The position numbers and the translations under genes were made by a program. Of a DNA stretch of 64,000 nucleotides, positions 43,701 through 55,228 are shown piece by piece (positions within the stretch are counted from its first letter, which is position 1; each line of letters starts with the position of its first letter). This stretch comes from Piper betle (lineage: Eukaryota > Streptophyta > Magnoliopsida > Piperales > Piperaceae). The DNA is taken from the NCBI GenBank assembly GCA_033002965.1, contig JAURVB010014474.1, positions 186,001-250,000 of the forward strand, read 5' to 3'. The notes beneath the pieces are model-generated. The model saw only the letters and a program-made list of their open reading frames with translations. It was not told where the DNA came from and did not search any database.

Positions 43701-44997
43701 AGTGTATCTTTGTAATTTCTTATAAAATAATTTATTGTGAGGTCTTTTCTCTTTTTTTATTGGTTAAATATAATTAATATAAAGATAAGTATGGTTGATA
43801 TGTAATGAGCGCCAACATGCAGTATTATTAACGGTGCTAATGAAAAAAGGGTAATAATTGTATTTTCAGCTATGTGACGTAATAACCAGAGTTATATTTA
43901 ATAAAATACTTTCATTTAAGCGAGAGTTATATTTAATAAAATATATTTTCTGTAAAACAAATGGGCCACCGTGGGCTGCGCGAACCACACAAACACCAAC
44001 CATGATGGCTAGCCCGTCAGATCTGTGGCCTCGAGCCTCGCATTGGGGCGATCGAATCTGGATAGCCGTGGGTTGGGATGGCAATCGAGCCGTAACGAGG
44101 CTTGAGCCAGCTCGACCGTGACTTCAGCCATCGCTATTTTTTTAAAAAATATTCGTTTTAAAAATGAAATTGATTTTTTTAAATTTTCATGTAAGAATTG
44201 CTAAAGCTTTTTTGGGAAATTATGTTTGATTCTCCGATCTGTAAGTAATCTCAAAAATTCTCTCTATTTAAGCTAAAGCTTTTTCAATATATATGGTTGC
44301 AATCAAGTAATACAAACCTAGATATGGAATCCCCTTAATGCCAGGTCAACTTTGTTTGGATCGAAATTAAATATCATTAGTGAAAATGGCGGCCTAATTA
44401 GTAGGCGGGTATGTGCGAATGATAAATATTTTGAGTATTATATGAATAAATAAATAAATAAACGCTTGCTGGTCGCATAGGCATTGGCACACAAAGTCTA
44501 TGAGCAATGTGTATGACACACACATTTTGTCCCACTGCCTAAACTTGTCATTTAACTCCACTTAGCAGCATTCCACGAGGACCACCAGACCACACCCACC
44601 ACCCCCTTCTCGTCCTTTCCCACCTCCCCCATGGCTCGCTCGTTATTCCACCACAAAACCAAGGGCAATCCTTCAAAAAACATCCCCATAAGTAACAACC
44701 CCCAACATTTTCTGGCCTCATCTCCAACTCCTTTTCTTCCTCGTCTCCACTCCTCTCCATAATTCCTCTCCCCTCGTCGGAAAACGCCCGCCGCAATCTT
44801 CTCCGACGCCGGCGTGCTCTTTCCCACCCACCTCCGGCCGATCCCCCGCTGGTCGGCCCAATTCCTATCTCCTCCGTCGGCCGAATCAGCGCCGTCTTCG
44901 CCTTATTGTGATTTTACCATTTTACCCCTCAGTTTAATCTCCTCCGCCGGCTCCCCTGTCATTATTATTTTTTTGTTTGAAATAAAGCTTTTTCTTA
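40790..44997. other. Long spacer without supported genes
   Basis: The first few hundred bases are upstream sequence of the GRP gene. The rest is AT-rich. A 20-base sequence 'GAGTTATATTTAATAAAATA' is repeated 33 bases apart at about 43890 and 43923. GC-rich patches at about 43970-44120 and 44560-44880 generate low-complexity ORFs without family resemblance; the second patch may be leader or promoter sequence of the next gene. Confidence 0.4.
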
Positions 44998-45423
44998 TTG
45001 AAATGTATCTCGATGCTGACGTGGCGCCGGTTTGAGCCGACGCGCCGAGCCGAGCCGATGCTGAGCGGAGGGGCGGCCTCGGGGAAGCGGAAGGAGATGG
45101 AGGCCACGGGGACGGCACCCGCCGGCGAGGAGGAGGAGGAGGTGGAGGTGGTGGTAAAAGGGAACCAGCTCTTAGCCGGGTATCTGGCCCACGAATTTCT
45201 CACAAGGGGCACGCTCATGGGCCAAAGATGGGACCCGGCTCGGGCGGTGGCAGAGCCGGTGGCGAAGAAGCCGACAATGAAGCGTGGAGCCGCAGCCGTG
45301 GATCGAGCCAAGCCGGCGCCGATGGGGAGCTATGCCGACGTGGCGCAGCTGGTGAAGACGGAAGGGGCGTGCGTACCGGGAGTTGTCAACCCGGCCCAGT
45401 TGGCCCGTTGGCTACAAATGTAG
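44998..45423 (+). CDS. Small plant-specific protein with LAGYLAHEFLTRGTLMGQ motif (EDA6-like)
   Basis: An uninterrupted frame of 141 codons. The conserved block 'NQLLAGYLAHEFLTRGTLMG' is followed by 'QRWDPARA', then 'GSYADVAQLVKTEGACVPG' and the C-terminal 'VNPAQLARWLQM'. From memory this architecture belongs to a plant-only family of unknown biochemical role, often annotated 'embryo sac development arrest 6'; that label is not checked here. The N-terminal third is acidic and low complexity ('AGEEEEEVEVVVKGN'). The open frame begins at 44998, but internal ATGs at 45013 and 45058 are possible starts; the latter ('MLSGGAASGKRKE') agrees best with the short basic start I recall for the family. 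No transmembrane segment or signal peptide. No lesion seen. Confidence 0.7.
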   Translation: MKCISMLTWRRFEPTRRAEPMLSGGAASGKRKEMEATGTAPAGEEEEEVEVVVKGNQLLAGYLAHEFLTRGTLMGQRWDPARAVAEPVAKKPTMKRGAAAVDRAKPAPMGSYADVAQLVKTEGACVPGVVNPAQLARWLQM

Positions 45424-47241
45424 ACCCGACCCGAACCGGCAAGATCCGACCCTTTTTAAACAGCTTTGTGAGCAATGGAGACATGCAAAGTGTTTATCCG
45501 TCTCTCTCTCGTTTTGCTCTGCAGGGTTAGGATCGGTTCTATGAAATTGGAGCTGCTCTTTGTTGATGCCCAGAAATTTAGTCACCCGCAAATAATCTGT
45601 TGAGTTGAAATGATGGTGGTTCGTGTTAGCTGATCATGGTGTAGAATTTTCTGAGCTTTGTTGATCTTGGTTATTATGTCTGTACACATAACGGTGATCC
45701 TGTATTTGTCTGTATTCTTAGTTCTTACTGCTGATTCCATGGCTGCAAGGTGGTTTTTCTTCAGTACTACGCTTGCATTCTAAATATCGGCTCAAGTATT
45801 TTATTGATTTTCCGCGTATAGCTAGTTTTTCTGCTTTTAATATGCATGTAGGGAAAAAAATGTTATTGTAATATTGGCGCCTATCAGATCATATACTTGG
45901 GAACTTTTATATTCCGTCCCAATGTGTTATAAAGCTTTTTAAATTTAGTTAGTTCTGAACTTTTCTACTGATCTGTTAAAAATGCAGCCGTGCAAGCTAA
46001 ATTTTAGCAAATCATATATGTGTAGTCAATCTCCTCGTATATATGTTGCTGAAGTACCTCTTTGCATACATTATGTAAACGGTTGATTGCTGCAGCTTGG
46101 AAGTTGGAAGGTAGTGGACTTGTGCACTCTTATCAAATGTATCAAGATGTGATTATATGTAATTTTACTACAGGCTGTTTCGTTTTATCCTTCTTTTATT
46201 TTTTTGGAGCTAGATATGGCATTTCTTTTGGAGGAGTCAAAGTTGATCAATTGCTGAAGAATAAGACATGCATGGGACAGTGATTGTGCTTGCCGCTCAT
46301 TTTTATTAGGGTTTGTTTAGTTGTCCTCAAATTACACCTAAAAAATGTAAAATTTGAAGGTCATAAATTTTTTAGTATTTGGATATTTTAAAATTAAGTA
46401 ATTTTTTTTAAAAATTTTAGTCAAAATAAATTTATATAAAAATTTTACAAAATAACATTTTATTATATTAAATAATAAAAATTGGGGAAAATTTTAAGAG
46501 GCATGAACACATACACATAAAAATAAATATTTTATTTTCTTACTATTTAAACATATTAAGAAAAATTTTAAAATTTTTATGCCATTATATTTTTATTTAC
46601 ACTATTTTCATGTCAATATTGTTTTCTATCGGACAAATGTACATAGGCACAGTATAGGCAGAGATCATACCGGCTTGTACTTGCTTGGATCTGTCAGTCC
46701 TGGAAACTCGGTTTCATTCTACATGAATGTTAAATATACATCTCATGTTGGCCTGTCTTTTATGATCTAATATGAACAAGAAGAAACTCTTCTCCTATAT
46801 CAAATCTAGCAATTACTTCTCGGAAACTCCTTGTCCAAAATACATAGCATTTGCCGTGAATGGTCATGGATATGTTGCCATAATGAACAGGCTTAGACCG
46901 TGGATGGCCTATTCCAAGTGCGGATGTTACAGGCTGTGACATGTATGATACATATTAAGCGATGGTGGGAGAAACTAATTGGTTTGGTTGTTGCGTCTAT
47001 GTAAGGCCAATAATGACTCAATTGCGTACAGATTATGTTAAACGAGGAGACTAAATAGATTGGCAAATAAAAAACCGTGGCAATTGGATGTAAGGTTTTA
47101 CATGACTGCAATAACCAATCAGTTGTTGACAAATTAGCACATATCAAATATCCTTGATGGTAACTTTAAAATTTCAATAATGAATAGGTATTATCTTTCA
47201 TGTATCTTCACTTATTCATTGGGCCTTACCGCCAGTACTGA
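45424..47241. other. 3' flank and spacer
   Basis: The region after 45423 may be 3' UTR. From about 46310 an AT-rich block begins 'GGGTTTGTTTAGTTGTCC', recalling MITE ends, but no matching right end was found. Short open frames (46062-46283, 46579-46770) have no recognisable content. Confidence 0.35.
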
Positions 47242-47956
47242 CCATAGTTGTAAAAATCGGAATCGAAATCCATTTTCGAGGGAGTCACTAAATCAGATCA
47301 AATCGGTTTAAATCGGACAGGAATCGGTTCAATTGAATTGGTCCAAATCAGTATAAATCGGTCATATATAACAATTTGACAACTCATAACATAAATATAT
47401 AAAAGTTAGGTATTAATGTCATTTTGATATTATTGTGTGTATTATATTTTATGATATTTTTTTTCATATTTTTTGTATTTTTTAAAAATTATTTGAAATT
47501 AGTTATTATTTTTGACTCGAGTCAGAGTCGAGTCAACTTTTAATTATGAGAATACTACCCCCGACACACCGGTCCTTTACCTCGGCCACTGTTGCCACCG
47601 TGGCCTGCCCTGGCCCACCACTCGTCGGCCTCAACTGTCCCCCGCAAGGGTGACAACAGACCAACAGAGGGAGGGCGGAGATAAGGGGCGGCGGCAAACG
47701 GCACACAGGGTTGGCGGGAAAGGGCGACAACGACAAAGGGAGGGTGATGCAAGGGGTATTTTTGTAATTTTAAAATTTTAATTCTAATTTTACCCATGCA
47801 TAAATAATTTATTTAATATCATACTAAAGGTATTTTAGTTATTTACCCACAAAACCGATTCTCACCCGATTTGATGCCTATTCTAAATTGGATCGCTCCC
47901 GATCCGATTTAAATCAGCCGATTTCGAGTAGAATCGGCTGATTTCTTCATCCTGGG
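47242..47956. repeat. Dispersed repeat of the 24.7-kb family, copy 2
   Basis: Shares its left half with 24702-24990 and has a GC-rich centre (47570-47750) of different sequence. Near the right end, 'AATCAGCCGATT' and 'AATCGGCTGATT' form a 12-base perfect stem at about 47911-47943 with a loop of about 9 bases. 'AATCGG/CCGATT' words are scattered over both ends. The class is undetermined. Confidence 0.6.
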
Positions 47957-49138
47957 TACTAACTAGAAGACCTTTTGGTTGATTATTTTCCAAATTATTT
48001 TCTAAATAAAGAATCCCATGGGTAAAAATCTGACAAATTTTTAAAAACTTCAAAATTAAAAAGATATAAAAAGCATTGTCAATTATGACCTAATATACGA
48101 GTTCTTATTATATATGAGTATAAGCTATAGTAATTCTATTATTATTATATCGACCGCCTCTCCATGAAGGCCACATAATTGGGCATCTCTATGAGTGTAA
48201 ATTTATAAGGGCCCATCAAATTATTGCTTTAGATTAAATGTGATAAAATTTTAACTTAGTTTAATTATTCGAAAAAAATTAATTTTCTATTTATTCAGCT
48301 TTATTATGAAAATGTTAAAAACATTTGGTTTGTAACAAAATATCCAACATTTATTCGAAGTTTATCAGACGAGCAAGTTGGGAAGTCATTTTGCCATTAA
48401 AGTGTGCCTCATGAAAAACCAGTTAATCCGGCCATAAATGAATACCGGAGGATTCTGACGTATATGATTGCGTAGTTTTTTTCTACCGTGGAGGTGGAGG
48501 GATAATTTCCCAGATTAAGATTTTGGTAATTTATTTATATTTAATTTAATAGGTTAATCCCTATCAATTTGTTTTTTTAAATTAGTGGTTAGCTTCCTCT
48601 CCATCTTTTAGATAAAACTGTCGTAGGGCAAGTGGTCAGAGTAGTCCAAATTGTATTGTCTGTCATGCATAACTTTTTTCTTACTCCACAAAAAATGGAC
48701 AAATGAACTTTTTTCAACCACTCAATCACTATAAGTTGTAAAAGCATCCTTTTGATTAATTTGATAGTTAACCAGAGACGTAATTACAATTTTCGAACAA
48801 TCTAGGAGAAAATTTTCGTGATCAGCCGGCCGTAAGATCCGGACAATGGTCAGAGGGGCATCGGGCTTTGAGTGTGGCTTTAATCACCATTTAACCTTGC
48901 TAATTTTCTAACTAGAAACCAATTTGATCAGCTACCCTGAAAAATAATTGAGCATTTATTTAAGCAACATACTCAATGCATGTTCATTTATCCTCGCATA
49001 AAAATTTAAATTTTTTTCATAACTCCAATATCTTGCTTATTCGTAATTGAACATAAAAGTGCCTTATTTCATTATATTTCATCCGTATGTATATTTTATT
49101 CGTTTAAATCTTTTTGGCCTTTGACACGAGAGAGGTAC
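47957..49138. other. AT-rich spacer left of the CACTA element
   Basis: No gene or element end recognised. Confidence 0.4.
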
Positions 49139-50776
49139 CACTACAAAAAATCTCATTTTAGCCCAGATTTTTTCATTCCCACGGTAAAAATAACATGGAG
49201 AGATACTAATTTTCTCCGTAGAAAATTACACACCGGCTTTGTAAATATTTTAAGTCTACATGGGTATATATAACACTTATGTCCACATTATTAAAATTAA
49301 ACATGGAGTTAGTGTCCAATACCTACAAAAAATAAGAAAACACGGAGATTTATTAAATTTTGAGTGTAATTATAACCCGCTCACCCTATTTATTTTCCCA
49401 CCCTAATTTTTAACCGATACTGTCCCTCTCCTTCATCCTCTCTCTCTCTATTTATTCTTTTTTTTGTTATTTTCTTCTCCAGATTGAAGAAAAAGTAAAA
49501 CGTTAATTAAAAACAGGCAACTTAACTATTATTCTTTTTATTTTTATTTACTTGTAATTTATGTTGATGGCAATATTTTTTTCAAACTTATTTCTATGAC
49601 TGATCTTGTTAAGCCCTAAAGTTTTTTTTTTTTTTGGATGGGAAATCAATTTTAGGCGGCCTGTGCAAAGCCTGGACGTCCTGGCCTTGCGTGGCCTCGT
49701 GTTGATCAACAAGACTTGGACGTTCTGGCCACACATGGCCTGAACGACCATCGCCATGGAGGGCACGGAGTTTCCTTGCTCTCGAATAGTTGGCGGTGGA
49801 CATGGCAAATTCTGGCCATGTCCAGCCAATCATAAGTCTAGGGCATTCATTTTATGTTTTTTGTGTTTTTTAAGTAATGCAAGAAGATCCTTATATGTTA
49901 ATAGTGTGAATGCTGTGATGGACATTAATTTATTTTATGCTTTTTAATAAGAAGGTTCAAATAATCTAGATAGATATTTTGCATTAACATAATTAGTTAT
50001 AAAAAATATTATTCTTAATGAATTTATGTTGATCAAAAATTATTTTTAAAGATTTATTATAAAAGCCATAGCCATATATATGTTACCAAAAAAATTTAAA
50101 TAAAGATTTTATAATATAAAAATATTGACAAAATCTCAAAATATTTTATAATAATTTGTACGAATGTGTTATCAAATGAGCAAGACTTTTCAAACTAGAT
50201 TCGCCCGTCCCATTATTTGAAATTTTTAACTTTAAAAGGATTAGACTCAGGTTTAATAATTTTAATTAATTAGGATTTAGAAATAATTTAGCTAATAAGA
50301 AATTTCAACTAAGCAACTAGGATACTCACAAAGATTGAATTTATCAATTTTAAAATTATTGATATTATTGAAAACGTAAAAACTAAAATTTAAGAATATG
50401 CATTAAATTTATCAATTTTTTAGCCATAAAGTAGAAAATAAACATACTAAATTGACATGATTAGGATTAGAAGGTAAGTTATTTTGATATGGAGTTTTAG
50501 AAAACTTGCACGATAACATTATGAGTCCTAATATTATTCATTTTAGATTAGACGTTGTGTCCTGTAGGAGAAAAACTAAATTAAATTTTTTAAAAAATTA
50601 TTTTTTTAATCAAAAAGTATGCAAAGTTTGATATCTTTATGTGCCCATTTCATGTATGGTTTATTAAGAAATAAGTTAAGCATTCCTTTCCCTATAACAA
50701 TAATTTTAAGTGAAGAATTATCTGTCTAGTGCTCTCGCTTTTATCATTCAGTAAGACTCAAGAAACAATAATAGAT

Positions 50777-53200
50777 ATGAGTTGGATGAATAGTGGCATT
50801 GGTCAGCCTGATTATGTAAATGATGTTAAAAAATTTGTTGAGCTTGCTATATCTAATCCTGGAGTGGTTGATCGGGGAGTCATGAGATGTCCTTGCAGAA
50901 AATGTGAGAATGTGAATTGACATAGTCCAAAAGATGTAGGATATCACTGCAATATCTCAGAAATAATGGTAGGATATAAAGTATGGCGGCACCATTGAGA
51001 GAAACCATATATACAAAATTTACAAGGGAATGAGGAAGTGCGTGAGGAAGTGCAAAATTTAGTTTTTGATGCATTTGGGTTTGAGGAGCAGATAGATGCA
51101 GAGTCAAACATTAATAATATGACACCTGGTGCTGAGGAGTTCTATGACCTAGTATGGAATCAACAGTAGTGCATGTTCCCAGCTATTTAAGCAAGCCTTA
51201 CCAACTCCCAACACATTGCCTGAATCTTTTTACTTAGCAAAAAAGATGATAAAGAACCTAGGGTTTGATTATAATAAAATTGATGTACGTCAAAATCGTT
51301 GTATGCTTTACATGAATGAACATGCTGATGATGACATATGTCATGTGTGTACACTGCAAGGTGGAAGAAAGAAGATGAGACAAGTAATGCACCTTCAAAT
51401 AAAAAGAAAAACATTCCCTCAGACCCAACAATCATGCATTTTCCATTGATTCCAAGGTTGCAACGATACTTTGTCTTCTAAGACAACAGAAGATATGAGA
51501 TGACATGTTGAAGGTCGAATAGAAGATGGGGTTATGAGGCATCCTGCTGATTCAAAAGCTTGAAAAAATTAGATGAGAAGTATCCCTCATTTGCATTAGA
51601 TCCACGACATGTGAGACTAGGTTTGGCGAGTGATGGGTTCAATCCGACTTTAAAAGTAATTCACAAAGCACCTGGCCTGTGGTGCTTATGTCATATAACT
51701 TGTCACCTTGGATGTGTATGAAAAAGTCAAATATATTGTTGTCATGGCTTGTCCCGTAATATCAAGGAGTTCACATGGATTTGCACTTGAAACCATTGAT
51801 TGAAGAACTTAAACAATTATGGGAACCTGATATAGATACGTATGATCAGTCAACGAGCCAAACATTTAGGATGCGTGCGGCATTGTTGTGGACAGTAAGT
51901 GATTTTCATGGGTATGTTTTGTTGTCGAGATATAGTACAAAAGGTAAACATATTAAACACGGACGAAAGCAATGTTACATGGGTCATAGACGGTGCCTGC
52001 TAACTGATCATAGTATGCATTTTAATAAAAATGCATTTGATGGGTATGAAGAGCATAGAACAGCTCCAAAACCTTTAGATGAAGATGTAATGCAACAAGT
52101 CCAATGTCCAGCTGAGAGAAATTTCAAACATAGTCCTTGGAATGGTTTAAGCATTTTTTTGAGCTACCATATTGGAAGAACAATTTGATAAGGCACAATT
52201 CAGATGTCATGCACATCGAAAAGAATGCAAATGATAATTTATTAAGTACCTTATTGGACTATGCAGGTTCAAAAGATAGCATTAAGTCTCGACTGGACTT
52301 ACAGCTTATAGGTCTAAGGAGTTCACTTCATCCTTTACAAGTGCCAGGATTAGATCTGAGTAGTTATACCAACTGTTTGTTATACATAGCTAAGAGCACA
52401 GAAGATCTAATTCTTGAAGATGCTGAAAGCCATTAGAGTATCTGATGGCTATTCTTCTAACATTCGACTAAGAGTTATTTTGAAAGATAAGAAGATAAGT
52501 AGGTTAAAAGTCATGATTGTCACATTCTAATACAATAATTCCTACCTATGGTTGTTCGAAGAACATTACCGAAGAATGGTAGCTCCGTTTTAATGGAAAT
52601 GAGTAGCTTCTTTGTTAATATATGCTCAAGAACTTTTCAAGAGGACATACTTATTCAATGGGAGAAGTGCATGGTTCCAATACTATGCAAAAGAGAGATG
52701 ATATTTTCACCTTCTTTTTGATATCATGGTTCATTTGCCGAATCACATTATAAGTTAGCACTATTGGGCGAGACTATTCATTATAGTTGGATATATCCTA
52801 CAGAAATGTATGTTATATGGTCTACATAACAATTAGTTAGAAGATTGTAGTTTTATTTCTAGTAAGTATTTTTAATGTAGGTATTTGGACGATTAAAGAC
52901 ATAAGAAACAAAAATAGAATAGAAGCTTCAGTTGCACAAGGGTACACTGCAGAAGATTGTTTAGACTTTTGTTCAATACATCTCAACACTAACTCAACAC
53001 CATATAATAGACGACCCTAAAATTATCGAGAAAAGCGTCCAATGGGAAGTTCAAGAGACGAGCCTTATGATACGACAGATATAGAACGCATTCAAGCTCA
53101 TCGATGCGTAATATATAATTGTCATAATGAGGATTTGGAAAAATATACGAGACAAGTGCATATATCGTGTTGTTCATTTACAATAAATATTAGTACTAAA
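50777..53200 (+). pseudogene. CACTA transposase (Tnp2/TNPD type), decayed
   Basis: In En/Spm elements this enzyme cuts at the terminal repeats. The N-terminal transposase-associated domain is clear at 50777-50920 ('MSWMNSGIGQPDYVNDVKKF' and 'RCPCRKCENVN'). The Tnp2 core follows in pieces: 'LPESFYLAKKMIKNLGFDYN'-like sequence at about 51213-51370 with 'ICHVC', 'RIEDGVMRHPADSKAW' near 51512, a region at 51775-52130 ('GVHMDLHLKPLIEELKQLWE') and 'HNSDVMHIEKNANDNLLSTL' at about 52190-52260. A DUF4218-like part is visible at about 52720-53000 ('VHLPNHI', 'HYSWIYPTE', 'EASVAQGYTAEDCLDFCS'). Multiple stops and frameshifts separate the pieces. Some gaps may be introns, but many breaks are inside conserved blocks. 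Confidence 0.85.
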
Positions 53201-53414
53201 CTATCAATTTACAACCTTTAACTTCTTATTAGGCAACATCAGCAAGAGCTAGCAAGGAATAAGAGGCCTCATGGCTTAAGAAAAAGGAAGAGGATTCTTT
53301 GTAACTTGCAACGAACCCACCACATGGAGTTCCATCTTTGGTTCATTGATTGAGTATGTTGGCAACTTGATTAAATAAGTTATATACCATTATAATTTAT
53401 ATGTTTATATATAA

Positions 53415-53762
53415 GGGTCAGGTTACTTTGGGGGTGACTGCATGAAAAATCTGGACCCGGCGAGGAGGAACGGCAGCGGCGCATCGAGCATGGGCATGGT
53501 AGAGGTCCTCAGCAATGCGTATGGGGGGCAGGGGCGTGGAAGAGGGGTGGGGTCGCGAGGGGGCATGGTGGCACAGCCGGGTGGGCGAGGGGCAACTGAG
53601 GGCGCGGAGGAGGGCTGGGGAGGAGGAGGCAGCGGGGGAGGAGGAGAAAAAGGAGTTTTTTTTTTTAAGATCTGCAGATCTGGACCATCTTTATGATTGG
53701 ACGGTCTAGATTAGGGGCGACACAAGAAATTTTCCTGCGTTCGTCCCAGGGTAGCCTGACCC
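53415..53762. mobile_element. Small DNA element with perfect 9-bp target duplication
   Basis: Ends are GGGTCAGGTTAC and, reverse-complemented, GGGTCAGGCTAC; inverted similarity continues imperfectly to 'GCAGGAAAA'. TATATATAA flanks both sides exactly (53406-53414 and 53763-53771). A 9-bp duplication and short inverted ends suggest a Mutator-like MITE, although a TA-rich target makes part of the match easy. The interior is a G-rich low-complexity block that produces two overlapping Gly-rich ORFs without a start context. It sits between the two CACTA genes and therefore inserted after the CACTA element. Confidence 0.75.
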
Positions 53763-55228
53763 TATATATAATTATGTGAAGCAAGACAATTAGAGGGATT
53801 ATAATGTAGTGAATATCGTTATGATAGTTTTTATTATATAAATAATAAATAATTTGACAATCATATGTTATTTAACTGACATAATTGTTTGTAGATATGG
53901 TTTGTACTTGTTGGGGATGCCCAAGATCCACTCGTATTGCATCATCTTCTCTAGTTAGAAGCCAAATTTTTTTCTTTATAGTTTATATAATTGAAAATTT
54001 TATCTATTGTATACAATATAACTATTTTAACATTTCATTTCAATTCTATTGTCGTAATGTTATTTGTTGATATAGATATGGCTTCTAATAATGAGCGACA
54101 TAGAAATTTGATAAATGATATGACAGATTCACCTATTTTGACCATGCCAAATTCACCCATTTTTTCTTCTCTAATTAACTATCTATTCAGCCAGTGCAAA
54201 CTAATTTTAAAAAGAGAGCTATAGGTAAATCCACTGTGAGAAGCTCTATGCTAAATTTGAAAGATGGGGATCAACTAGAGATTATTTTGAATGACAAAGT
54301 CAGCCAGTAGATGGGCCAATTATCAAACTTAACTATTATATTGGGATCGTGGCTCGCACTAATCCATGCACATATGAAACATGGAGACATGTTCCTCTTT
54401 ATGAAAAAGAAGAGGTATATCCTCGTTTTAAGCTAAGTTACATCCATAAAATTTAGCTACGATGAATCTTTTCTTTCATTGGAATTGGATATATAGTAGT
54501 GCAAAAAATTTCTATTGGTGGTAAAGATTGTTGCAATGGGTCATGTTAACTGCCATTTGTGCATGGATACATGAAAAAAAAAATTCGTGAGAAGTATGTA
54601 AAAGGAAAATCATAACATATGCATTGGCTAATATTCCACTTGGATGCGATAAAGAGGATTGAGAAAAAATATGTATTGAATGGTCAAGAAATATGAGGTA
54701 ATTATTTTGTAGCTTTTAATAGTTTCAACTCAAATTTTATTGTAATAATTATTCTTTTCTTGCAAGACTTCTGTGAAACCAATAAGAAATCACGTTTTAG
54801 TTTGAATTTGAACCATTCTATAGGTTGTCATTCACTTGCATGTGTTAGGGCTATGACGGTAAGTTTTTCGATTAAAAATGTTATTATTATATTTAAACAT
54901 CAAATGTCATCAGTTTTATGTGTATAATGTTGATTTTTATCATAGAATGAAGATGGTGTGGACTTTTTAAACCGAATCTATACTCCAAAGGTTGGACCAA
55001 TGAGTGAAGCTGCCCTCTCGATCATGTTATTGTTTCCTACATATTACACATTACTATATTTTTTCCTTGATATTTAATGCAAGTTAGTCATACTTATAAT
55101 AATAGTAATCTTTTATGTCTATTTTAGATAGCTATTGATTCTAGAAATGTAGATTTACTACCGACATGCACAGAAAGAAGAGTGGGTTCTTGCAAAAACA
55201 AGGTACTTCTAATTGCTAGAAGTGAAAA

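Noticed and set aside
44548..44827. Minus-strand ORFs of 82 and 91 codons upstream of the small plant-specific gene
   Set aside because: Gly/Glu/Trp-rich by composition with two overlapping frames open at once; more likely leader or promoter sequence of the plus-strand gene.
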